Below the pieces are notes generated by a model, which worked only from the letters and a program-made list of their open reading frames with translations, was not told where the DNA came from and did not search any database. The translations under genes and the position numbers were made by a program. A DNA stretch of 64,000 bases from Arbacia lixula (taxonomy: Eukaryota > Echinodermata > Echinoidea > Arbacioida > Arbaciidae), in assembly GCA_963669155.1 (NCBI GenBank), contig OZ022583.1:8589066-8653065 (forward strand). The letters are read 5' to 3'. Position 1 is the first letter of the stretch; each line of letters starts with the position of its first letter. Below, piece after piece: positions 48,717-59,940 of the stretch.

Positions 48717-51700
48717 AATTACTGATATAAATACTACTGATGAATAACGTCCATCCATACATGTTACCTTCAGTCGTTTTGGACAAACTTACTGGACTTG
48801 AGCTACAAACGAAAATACTCTTATGAATGCAGCAGCATCACTTTGTTATGAATGATATCACATCCATCTTGCAACCTATAACAGGCAACTGATTAATTGC
48901 CGACTTCATATGTATTATGATTGATATGATAGAGAAATGGGAAACATTCCGTAGTGTCTGACAGAGAGGGGAAACGGAAGAAAAAACCCCCGCACAAAAC
49001 GGTTTTTCATCATCATTTGTGTCAGTTCAACTAGCTTTTCCAAATAGTAGGCGGAGACGTGAGGAAGCGAAGGAAGATGTGTGGGCCCTCTTGGCCATAC
49101 GTCTTGGAATCAACTCAGCGGTCAAACACGGGTAGCTGCTTGAACTTGACCCTCTGACACGTGACTGGTCATGGGTCACGTGGATCATAGGTGTGAATGG
49201 GAAAACCGGAGAAAGGGAGAAAGCGGGTCGGGAGGAAAGCTTGTTAGGCGTTAATCGAAAGATCGCATGTGTCAGGAAAGGGATCTATTTTAATGAACAC
49301 GGGCAGGGTTTCTGCACAGGCCCACAGCTTTTTCCATTTTATTGACACTTACGCTTCTTGACACTTTCTCTTGAATACAATAGAGGTGGCTAACTCCCCA
49401 TGGGTTTGCTACAGAGTATTTGACTGCTTGGAAGGTAGTTAGCTATACGACCCGGGCATCAGTATTAAGCGTGATCAGATTAGACACCTGAAATTTATGA
49501 AGGATCTGTGAGATATACAAAATATCTGCTGAGCATGCTGAAGCGAGTTTGTGTAAGTTATAGTACTCTTGACCTCAATTACATTGTTATATTTTATTCA
49601 CGACAGGTTTATCATTAAACACGGCGAGCGTTTTAATCTATACTTTCTCGACATATCATAGATCAAATTAATGCTGGTACTTATGTGCTGTATTTATATC
49701 GGGAGTATACTCTAAATAAAACACAGTTTACGCTCTAAAAACGGTCACAATGTCTGACTTGTTGACAATTAACTGGTAGTCATTAAAACAGGTCAGGTGG
49801 GAAACCTATAGCTTTCAAACAAATTCACTCTCGACTTCTAGCAAGATTATCGTTATATGATTCATGTAATGGAACACCGGAAACCTGTTTTAGTTGATTT
49901 ATTATGACATCAGCATTACCTAGAACGAATATAGATCACGAGTTTCAAGTGCTTAACGGTTTATTTTGATTTCTCTCTGAAATTAATGCTGAAACGCCAC
50001 GACCGGCTACAATATACCACGTATACACGAGTGCGCGCGTTGCTGGTGGTATACATTCCCATGAAAAGCAAAACACGATATTATTTAATGTGGATATAAT
50101 CCCCTGCAAGTTTTGCTGGGAGGAAGACTACGGTAGACGTCGACGCGAAGTTCAAAGGTTAGTTGTGAGATTGGAGTCCCCGGCATGCCGGGCAAGGTCT
50201 CGCGCGCAGATGAGGTTCCAAGGACGCGTGTTAACCTTGACCGTGCCTGGTTAGTCTGCTACAAGTCGGCGAAGAGAGGCGTCGGAAACCTTAAAGGCAC
50301 ACCTCAGTTTTCAAGGTGATACATTTGAAATTGAACCCCCAACATCTTGATAACGAACAACAACAACAACAACACATATAATTTATGTTCACTTTGAAAT
50401 GCTAACTGTCACAGGGAATGAGTTTTGTTGCCAAAAACACACGCCTTACTTCCCGCCACATTTTCTGGATGTGCGCCTATTTTACACACCCAGCCGATTA
50501 TCTCATGTTCCTTTTCATTGTCACGTGGCATAAATCTATGTTACCGTGTCATATGTGTGTCAGTATTACAGGTGCTTTAGACATTTTAGAACGGACTAAA
50601 GATGTTATTGTGATTTTTTCTTCTTTTTTTTTTTGGGGGGGGGGGGGTGCACAGTGGTAAGGTTCCCAGAATAACTCGCGGAACCTCCCTGTCAACTGTC
50701 ATCCCCGTGTTAATGTCCTTCTTTCTCTAGAATAGAGAAAGGGTATTACTTTCAAATACCACACATGCATGTGAATGATACTTCAGATATCAATTACTAG
50801 TAATATTTTACCACGATATTTCTTCCTTTTTCGACCGAAGAGTCGATGGAGATAGCTACAATGTATTACAAAAAATACAAACGGAGAAAAGCCAACACCC
50901 TGCAGTTTCTTAAAAGTTTGAGTTACGTGTTGTCACTGACGCCCTCTACTATAAGTTATACAATTGTTGTACGCTGTGTGTCATGATATTAAGACATCAA
51001 AGGTGTCAGATTACGTCACCTAGTGGTACCGGTGCGGGTTATTGGGTTAGGAGAAAGGTGAAACAGTGTCTGTGAGCTCTTATCACCGAATTCCGATGTA
51101 ATCTTAGAAAATGTTATTAATCATATTTCTAGGATCAAAGTCCAACTCGAACAAATGGCACAGCGAGCGAGAGAGAGGGGGACAGAGAAGAGGTGTTAGG
51201 ATGTCTGACCAAAGTTCTAATTAGGTCACACCAGCACATGTCTTTCCATTTATCAGACAATTACTTGATGATTTAAAACATTTTTTTGGCGGGAATTATT
51301 AGCGATCTGGTCCTGCAACTATAAATTAGATGGGTCCCCAACACTATTTTTTGTTTTTCAAACCAACAAGAAGGTGTATATGGGCGAGCGAATGTGTCCT
51401 TTTGGGACGGGGGTTTAAGGTTTTTTAGGGACGGAGAACGAGTGAGAAAGAGAAAGAGAGAGAGGGCACACAAAAAAACGTCGTTGGTGTTATTTTTCCT
51501 CGACTGAAAATGTGTTAACTAGCGAGACACATGTCCTTGTTCGGTGAAAAACGTTGACGATTTTCGCAGCTTCGACAATCAGCCTGGGTCTAGGGCGAGC
51601 TATGGAGGGCGCTAAATTTAACCGCCGATGTCTTGCGAAGTGTCGGGTTTGGCGCGAAGCAAAATGCGCCCAAAACCCAGGCGAAAGATGGGGGAAGCTG

Positions 51701-51797
51701 TGCGGCGAAGGTGTGCAAGTGACAGGGTTTTTTGGTTTTGACGCCTCTGAGTTTCTCACAATCTATGCTTTGTGTCATTTTCCCCCAACTTGTGTAT

Positions 51798-51817
51798 GGG
51801 GGGGGGGGGGGGGGGGG
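51798..51817. repeat. Poly-G run (20 nt)
   Basis: Twenty consecutive G bases, the longest in the window, followed by CGCCAGG. Confidence 0.92.
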
Positions 51818-51859
51818 CGCCAGGGTGTTTGGTAAAAAATAACATCCACAGACGGATGC

Positions 51860-51966
51860 ACACGCGACATAGAGAAGAGGGAGAGAGAGACAGAGACAGA
51901 GAGAAAGAGAAAAAGAGATAGCTACTCACAGACATACGAACAGTGATAGCTCGTGTTAACAGATAA

Positions 51967-52000
<34 letters not shown>

Positions 52001-52020
52001 GAGGGGGGGGGGGGAGGGGG
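51860..52020. repeat. GA-rich block ending in (GA)n-(G)12
   Basis: GA/GACA repeats at about 51872-51920 and 51966-52001, then G12 at 52003-52014 and further G-rich sequence. Confidence 0.9.
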
Positions 52021-52556
52021 TGTTTAGTGGGAAAGTTCATGTTATGAAATGACATGAAATCAATAGATGTCGTCATCGTAGGAATTTAACTATAATGGGC
52101 ATGCTGCTCTTATATTTTTGTTATTCACTTTTCGGGGGAAACGAAAGCGCATTTTCACCTGCCTTTGATAAAAAAAAGTATAAAACAACACGCTCACAAC
52201 TTATGAAAATTATAAATAGTTTAATGTCAGATTGAAATGCAAGGGAGTGACTGTCTGGAAAAGCAATCAACCTTGGAAATAAAAGGTTCAAATGAAGCCG
52301 TTTTTTTATACTGTAATAAAGCACCTATCAATAATCAACAGTGTGGAACATACACGTCATATTATCCACACGCAAGTGTAATGAGACATGGGTCATACAT
52401 TAATTAAAGAAAACAAATAATATGAGTGTGCTTGCAGTATGTTTCTTGATTATGTCAAGATTTGCCTTAAAATGGGATCCTTAAGTACAGCCAGTGGTAC
52501 ACACATAACCTAACTATGCAAGTATAAAATACGATCTAACAACACAAAACGGAAAA

Positions 52557-52660
52557 CAATATGTAATAACAAATAAGTATATTGTATATATGACATAAAA
52601 GGAAAAAAGTCATAACAGGAGAAATGTTATGTCATAAAATCAAAAAGCAATATGTAATAA
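52557..52660. repeat. Small direct and inverted repeats
   Basis: CAATATGTAATAA occurs at 52557-52569 and 52648-52660. Between them ATGACATAA (52590-52598) is mirrored by TTATGTCAT (52627-52635). AT-rich, so moderate significance. Confidence 0.5.
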
Positions 52661-52921
52661 AAGCAAATATAATACACATAGTCAGAATATATTTGACGGT
52701 AATGACTCAAACAAAAAGAACAAGTATGCATTTTTAAGTTGTCAAATGAATGTACAGTCTTGTTGTGTTCGAGTTATTGGTTGTTTCGCAAGTTTGGCGT
52801 CTGATTAGGAAGAGGGGTAGGGAAAACGAGGAGACTATAGAACAAGAATGACGCGTGACATCATTACAAATGGTTTCTAGGCGTGACCATGCAAAATATA
52901 TGGTGTATCAACCATGACAAA

Positions 52922-53116
52922 ATATATTCATTCTTGTTACAGTTGTGCTTATGCAAATGACTTCAACGTGTACAGGCAATACGAATTATGTTTATTCTCT
53001 ATGGGAATGACTTTCGACACGACGTATTATATTCATGCTTGTGACATTTATGCTAATGCTAATAATTGAAACATGTAATACGAATTATGTTTAATATTGA
53101 TGAATGAATTTCGATA
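52922..53116. repeat. Diverged ~100-bp tandem duplication before exon 3
   Basis: ATATTCATTCTTGTTACA...TACGAATTATGTTTA...TTTCGA (from 52922) recurs as TATATTCATGCTTGTGACA...TACGAATTATGTTTA...TTTCGA (from about 53027). The offset falls from 105 to 97 bases because of small deletions. It ends about 65 bases before the exon 3 acceptor and so covers the likely branch-point area. Confidence 0.7.
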
Positions 53117-53180
53117 TTCTATTCCAGTGGCTGCATTTCAATTAACCTTTTCTCGCACGCCCTCTTCGTCTCTCAAGCAG

Positions 53181-53327
53181 ACCATTTTGAACTCGATGCA
53201 CAAGTACCAGCCGCGATTCCACATCGTCAAGGCCAACGACATCCTCAAGCTGCCCTGGAGCCAGTTCCGCACCTTCGTCTTCGTCGAGACCGTCTTCATC
53301 GCCGTTACCGCCTATCAGAACGAGAAG
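53181..53327 (+). CDS. Tbx2/3: Tbx2/3 T-box transcription factor, exon 3
   Basis: 147 bases, exactly 49 codons, residues 222-270. Starts [21 protein letters not shown], with the dimer-interface and DNA-binding core NSMHKYQPR, and ends TAYQNEK. The AAGCAG acceptor and the aag|GTGAGC donor are both phase 0, the positions used in vertebrate TBX2/TBX3. Unusual residues: [11 protein letters not shown] has Val256 where Pro or Lys is usual and Val259 where Asp or Glu is usual in relatives; LPWSQFRTF also differs slightly from the common LPYSTFRTY. The codons remain GC-ending as in exon 2, so this looks like a functional lineage variant and not decay. Confidence 0.97.
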
Positions 53328-54187
53328 GTGAGCGAAACGGACGTCGAATGACGTCGAATTTTTATTATGCGATATGAATAATGATATGATAGGTGATAGG
53401 TTTACTCTCCACATTGAAATATTTGAACATTTTAGTGACCTCTTAAACCTGTTATGTAAAAATTAACACAGAATTTAATCCCGTAACGCGGAGTTGCAAT
53501 TGCTATGGGATGTTTAAATCGAGCATTACACACCTCTCTCTCTCTTTTCGAAATAGATTGTAAATATTTTTTTTACAGGAGAGGGCAGATTGAAAGAAAT
53601 TAATTTGACAGACTGAACTGATTTTATGTTAATCACTTGTTTCAAATTGAAAAAAAATATATTTATATGTGACATGGCATCGTGGTGGCATGGCGTGACA
53701 TATGACAGATATGTCGTCGTGTTGTAATTAGATGTCAAATCGCCAAATTCCCTATCAATTTATCGTGCCTTCAACTTCTAGCATTGATCAAATGACTCCC
53801 CAAATACTGCACGCCTGGAAAGGGGGAAATAGAAAAATCGAGGGCGCGCATTTGCATTCGTTGGTATTAAGCTGCAATAATGGATGCGATATTCGTGGTA
53901 TATCCGCCCAGTGGAGAAGGGGATGGAAAAACACGATTAAATGGGAAAGGCAAATTATGTTTTTTCGGGGGGAGGGGGGTTGCGATCCGGCGTCAAGAAG
54001 AGTAATGCGTAGTTTGATAATTTTTAATTTCCACGTCGTCGTGGACACTAATTAGCGAGATCATGGACGCTGGCGCCTCGGGGTGCGATGTCGACGCCAA
54101 GAGGGCTTAGGCCTTGACGCCCAGAACATCGGTCCTCCTCATTCTCCAAGCTGCATGCATCTCAATCTTCGGAGGAGGGATCACAAA

Positions 54188-54191
<4 letters not shown>

Positions 54192-54242
<51 letters not shown>
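54192..54242. repeat. (GA)n microsatellite
   Basis: About 25 uninterrupted GA units. Confidence 0.95.
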
Positions 54243-54247
<5 letters not shown>

Positions 54248-56769
54248 TCATCTTGTCGATTTATGCCCCATCCATCCGCTCAACCCACCCCTCTACTTAT
54301 GTCATCTCCCATTGATCACTTTCCACAACATTTACAACATCGCGTTGTTTACTTCTGTGGGGGCATGTTCTCTTTCTCTCTTCCCATTCCACATTGTCCT
54401 CTCCTTAACCTCTACGAGTAAGTGCCCCATGTCACGCGTGGTATTTTTGATATATTTCTCACGTGGAATATTTATCAGAAATGGGGAACAATTTGTTTAT
54501 TTCAGTCTCCGGGTCCAAAAACTTACCGCATCATCCATACGAGTGCGATATAAAATAACACGTTTGGAGACAGGGGCGACGTGAATAGAAATGAAAAAAA
54601 AATGCCACAACAACATACACATTGGAGAAGCCAGAAAAACAATGTGACGAGACGACGTGGCAGCCTCGATATCATCGGAATCTATGGTTTGCTATATTCC
54701 TTGTGACGTCGCCCAACCTTTTGACCGTGTTTTGTAGGGAGAACGCCGATCCACATTCTCACCCTTCGCTCTCCCCTCCGCCGATGCCTAATCGAAACAG
54801 AAACAATTACAGCTACAATTTACGTTTTCTCGTCTGACATCCATGCGCACAAGGCGGTGAAAAGATGGGGGAGACAGCAAAAATGGAGTTACGGTTCGCT
54901 CTGATATGACGACTATATTTTGGGAAAGGCCAAGAACATGAACGTGCTTGATTTACCTTCAGTCATCATGACTCGAGAGCAAAACATGCCCTTGTTATTT
55001 AATGTTACGCTTGCAATTTGACTCTTCTTGTTCATGTTTGTTGGTGGTATCCCGTTGCCTTATGTCGGTGTCGATATCAATGCCCCCCCCCCCCCTCCCG
55101 CCGAAGATCCAAACCTGAATCCAATGAACATCAAATAAACAATCATTGCATTTACAATTTTCCATTTCCTTCAGACGTATGAAATGTGTATTCATTAATC
55201 GAATACCTACGGCAGAAACGTCTTGAGTGGATTTTTTTTCTTTTTTTATGAGGACAACTAATTGATTTTGGTTGATTCATTCAAAATCCAGTCGTCTCGT
55301 GCTGTGCACATTTTTATTCCGTGCGGATCACTTGAGAGGTGAAGGGAGGACGGGGAGTAATGCATATTCATAGCAATGCTTTACTTCGACTTCAAAACCA
55401 GCTTCATCTCCGCTCATCCTATCTCATCCTATCTCATCTCTGCCTGACATTACTAGGCTCTGGTCGCACTTCCAGGGTTAATCATCAAACCACTCCGTCA
55501 TCCTAGTTTTTTTTTTAAGGGAAAGTGCTGAGAATCTTTCGCAGACTTTTAACTGTCGAAGCCCACTCGGCGTCTCTGTCCTTTCCTTCGAACTTAAGGA
55601 TCAGGGAACCATGGAAACCGATCCATGCGATAACATTGTATTGATAAACCTATGTACTCTCGATTCTGGTTAGTATACACCTAAACATGCTAACATAAAG
55701 ATGACCCCCTGGGCTTCCCCCCACATTCCCCTCCCTGCTCCGCCCTTCCTCATTCACAGAAGGTGAAAACGCCATGGAGAATTTATGAATCAAGAAACGG
55801 GGGCAGAGGAGAGCGCAAAGAGAAAGTTAGATGCCGGGTCTTTCGATGTTGGCATGCACGGCTTGCTGTCGGCTCGCTCGCCATCCAAAGGCGGGTTATT
55901 TGTGTAATGATCCGCGCCAGAATCGCGCACTGCTAAATTGTGACACCACCGTCCGTCCCTTCTCCCGCCCGCCCCAAAACACCCATTCGCTCGCCATGTT
56001 TCTCACACTTACAAGTGACGGAGCTCATTAAAACGTCGCCCGCCCGAGTTGAAGCTAACGCGCTACGTGTCGGTGACGCCACAATCCCAGTCTCCGTCTC
56101 TCTCATTTTCTCCCCATATCCCCCTTCCAGGTACTTACAAGAGTCTTAGAGGTTCTCACTGCCTTAAAATATGATTCAGCATGTTGTCATTCTGTATATA
56201 AGCACAGCCCCGAAGATTTAATTTGTAGACGAGATATAGCGTCGCATCACGCGCGTGATGAACCAGTGCGCAATACCGATCCGGGGACATACAGGTGAAG
56301 CAGATATGATACAGTGTGGACAGCCCCAAATTAACAAATCTTCTTCTTCGATCTCATTTACGTCCGCCATCATCCTGACACATATCCCCCTATAATATTC
56401 CCGCCTTCACGCTCGTCTATTTCTTGGGGGATTGAAGGAGAAGATAAGGAGGAGGTGGGATACCAAAGAGGAATGGCTCCACAGGGGTGGGAGAAGATAG
56501 GTGGAAATTATTGCAAGTGTTGCGTGGGGACCCCTGTTCATTAGATGAGAGTAATTTCTTCTTGGCGCGAACCGCCCGTCGCCTGGTCCCTCTCGTCCGT
56601 TCGTCGCCCGTGCTTCAGAGCGAACCGCGGGAACCGCCCGAACTCGGGAGAGAGCCGAGTTCGGCGGCTCCGTTAACTATCTCGACTAGTCCCTTGCCGC
56701 CATCGCCACCACCACCACCAACGCCGCCTCCACACACAAGCCTCCCTCACCATACTCACTAACGTCTGT

Positions 56770-57080
56770 CCGCCCGAACACCTCTCTTTCTGCTTCTGCT
56801 TCTCTCCCCTCCTCTCCTTTCCTCTCTCCATCTCTCTCCTTCTCCATCTTATTCTGTCTGTCTCTCCCTTATTCCCTCTCTCCCTCCAATACATCTGTCT
56901 CCCTCTCTTACTCAATCCCCATCTCCTTCTCCATCTTCTGTCTCGCTCTCCCTCTGTCTTTCTCTCCTACATCACTCTCTCCCCCTCTCTCCGTCTCAAT
57001 AGTGTTGTGTCTGCCTCTCCCTCCCTCCATCTCCCTCTCCCCTGCTCTCTCCCGCTCTTTCTCCGCCTCTCTCCAGGGAG
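56770..57080. repeat. CT-rich pyrimidine tract
   Basis: CTCTC/CCTCT/TCTGT-rich DNA over about 300 bases on the + strand, following a (CCA)n-like patch at about 56700-56735. Confidence 0.88.
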
Positions 57081-57429
57081 AAAATTCCCGCCGACCGTGT
57101 CAGGTAGACATTACTTAGAATTCCGGACTCGATTGCTTCTTCTCGCCGCGGTCTGACTCCTCGAAATGAGAAGAGATTAGAAAGTGGGGCTGGCGAAAAT
57201 GGCGATGATGGAACGGGCCGACTTGATAAATTGGGAGCTAAGGCGGGCAGCACACAAATGGCACATTTTCTTTCCATTTTCTGAGTTTTGTCCGTTATTA
57301 TTTTCGTACCTCAATTTATGCCGCGGAAACATCCCATTCAGTGTTACTCACCCTTTTGCAAATTGTATGACAATCACGTGCTGGTCTTCAGCATCTCACC
57401 CTTGTTTCGCTGAACATGATGATCATCGG

Positions 57430-57535
57430 GAGCAAGTGCGAGAAGAGAGAGAGGGGGGGGGTATATATGTAAAGAGAGAGAGACAGAGCGAGACGGAGAG
57501 GAACAGGGAGGGACAGAGGCGAAGAGAGGAGGGGT
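57430..57535. repeat. Purine-rich block with (GA)n-(G)9
   Basis: AGAGAGAGAG passes into G9 (57453-57461), then GA/GACA-rich sequence continues to about 57535. Confidence 0.85.
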
Positions 57536-57811
57536 GGGGATATGTCGGAAAAAGTGGGATGAGACGAACGTGCGTTTTACACCTTCACTCCCCGTCTCTC
57601 TTTACCTTCCGTCATCCTCCTCTTCGTCCACCTCTTCATCCTCCTCATTCCTCGCGCATCCCACCACCATCACCACCCTCCTGCTCTCGCGCCATTCTGC
57701 GCCTTCAAACGTGCCATCAACAGTGTCATTAAACACCACAACCCTCTCCCATTCATTCAGTATACAAAGACAATGTATGCCGCTTCACGTAGAATAATCA
57801 CGATTGATTCC

Positions 57812-57875
57812 GGGGGGAGGAGGGGGCGGGAGAGTGGGTGGGGGGAGGGGGGGGGGAGGGGCTGTGTGAGGGGGC
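57812..57875 (+). other. G-rich tract, G-quadruplex candidate on + strand
   Basis: Eight or more G3+ runs (GGGGGG, GGGGG, GGG, GGG, GGGGGG, GGGG and longer) with spacers of 1-5 bases. On the sense strand it would also be present in the nascent transcript of intron 3. Confidence 0.6.
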
Positions 57876-58475
57876 AGATCACCCGCTCGCACTCACACTT
57901 TTTCCTTTCGTGACTTAGTTTTTTTAGTGGGTGTCGGATTTAGGTGTTTGCCGAGTTGTCTTTTCGGGGCAAGCAAATTGAAAAGTCGATTGGATTTCAT
58001 CCCGCTAAATCGCGTGGGAGCCGTTCACTTCGTCCCATTACCCGAAAATTATTTCAATTACTAAACGGGCCTCAACTAATAGTCTGATCTGAAGTGATTT
58101 TCGCAATATAAAATGTCTCTTGTCTCCCTCTTGAGCATTGCAAATTCTTTCGGTAAGGTACCTACCTCAGAGAGCCATCAAAGTTCACGGACAAAAAAAA
58201 CGCTGAAGATAAATCCATCGACGAAAGTACAGATTGTTAGCTCGACACGACAAACAACAAAATTGTCAAGAGATTTGTTTTTATTCATTTGCATCATGTT
58301 GCTCTCTACATGCACTATTGGTGTTTAAGTAATCGTTTTATAGAAACATCTTTGTAATGGTGAAAGTGGTGACACTACTTTACACGCTGTTAGTGATTGT
58401 ATGTCTTATCCTTTGTCATAGTATTTTCTGATTGGATTTATAATTAACACGACATTTATGTTGGTATCCTTACAG

Positions 58476-58552
58476 ATCACCCAGCTGAAAATCGACTACA
58501 ATCCTTTCGCCAAAGGTTTCAGGGACACGGGAGCAGGAAAGAGGGAAAAGAG
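58476..58552 (+). CDS. Tbx2/3: Tbx2/3 T-box transcription factor, exon 4 (T-box end)
   Basis: 77 bases: residues 271-295 plus two bases of codon 296. Reads [25 protein letters not shown](R), the C-terminal T-box helix that enters the DNA minor groove (NPFAKGFRD), then a basic GKREKR(K) that can serve as a nuclear localisation signal. Tyr278 replaces the Asn usual in KIDNNPFAKGF. Acceptor CTTACAG and donor ag|GTAAGA, phase 2, as expected for the gene class. Third positions are less GC-biased than in exons 2 and 3. Confidence 0.97.
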
Positions 58553-59895
58553 GTAAGAATCAATGCTTGATATTGTTTCCGTATACCATAAAGCTATGCG
58601 TTCATTCGCTTTGTAGTTATTTACATGTTTGATGAGTGTTTTTCAAAGAGAATACCTTTTAAAAAAAATATTTATGTGGTTTGGGACAAAAGGGTTTGTG
58701 GGTTTACAAACTGCGGGATTATTATTCTAGAATGGTCAAAAGAGGTTGTAGATGTTAAACTCAAAGCACACACACATATACACACTCACACACGTACTTA
58801 AATGGCAACGACACATATATTATGCAAATGCTGGTAGTTGCAAATCTCGGAATCAACGAACATTACTTCTTGTGTAAGTCATCCAGCAAACGCAGAAGAA
58901 GAAGAACAAGAACAACAACAAGAAGAAGGATGATCCCGACGATGGTGATCTAGACATATCTATTTCAATCTGATCTGAGATCTCGTTATGTCATTGTCCC
59001 ATACCGGATATTAGCGGCAGCTCCTTGGCACGCAGAGTGGAGAACACAAGCTGTACCCACCTGTAACTAGGGGGCGCTATAATATAAGATATAGCGAAGG
59101 TCATTTCAGATGATATCATCAGCGTTGTATGTGACTACATCGAGCCCTCTAGCTATTGGCATCCATGTGCCCCGCGCCAGACACTACAAACGTTACGCAA
59201 TATGTGAGAGCGGCAAGGACATTTATTACAAAACATCATCGTCCACTTATCGAAAATCTCGAATTAATTCCTTGTGTATGTCATCTGAATCACGATTTGG
59301 TTTGTCAAATACATGTATGAAGATCTTAGATTAAGGTCTTGAAAGATGCATTCACCGTCGTTTGTTGCTTTTTTTTTTTAAAGTTTGTATAGATACATTG
59401 TGATATAAGTTCATCATGTACTTTATCCCTCATGATATACCCCCAAAATGTAACTGAATGAATATATAAAGAACAAGGATAAGCAACGAAACGAAAGAAG
59501 ACAAGAGAAGGGAGAACGATAAAAAGAAGAAGCAGAAGCTCATGTGGTTGCCGTATGACCCGTCCCTCGCCTTAACACATCTCCTGCCAAACTTTGCGTC
59601 TCAGCACGCTTATGATTCAGCAAAACATAGCCTTTGGGTCTTACCACCCATTCACCCCCTTCTCACCCCATCTGCAATCAAGGGGGGCTCTTTAATTGAT
59701 CAATTTCCTGCTCTTGGACACGTTTTTTTTAATTTTAGCCACAGCACAGCAGACAAGACGAAAATTGTCATTGTTACATCTCTATTCGTGTTCCTCCACC
59801 TGGCCCGTCTTCTTGTGGTATCCGTTTGTGTTAATCCAATCAAGTCAAATAGAGATCCACACATATCCAATGACATGCGTATCTGCCGGGGGTTT

Positions 59896-59896
59896 C

Positions 59897-59931
<35 letters not shown>

Positions 59932-59940
59932 GCTGTTGTT
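59896..59940. repeat. (TTG)n trinucleotide repeat
   Basis: About 15 TTG units with one TGC change. Poly-Val, poly-Leu and poly-Asn frames derive from it. Confidence 0.95.

Larger units (their letters stand above)
53328..58475 (+). other. Intron 3 of the T-box gene (about 5.1 kb)
   Basis: Bounded by GTGAGC and TCCTTACAG. Contains a pure (GA)n at 54192-54242, a C-run at about 55083-55094, a CpG-containing stretch near 56.5-56.7 kb, a CT tract at 56.77-57.08 kb, a short GA-G tract at 57.43-57.46 kb and a G-rich block at 57.81 kb. No further in-frame exon is needed or seen. Confidence 0.9.
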
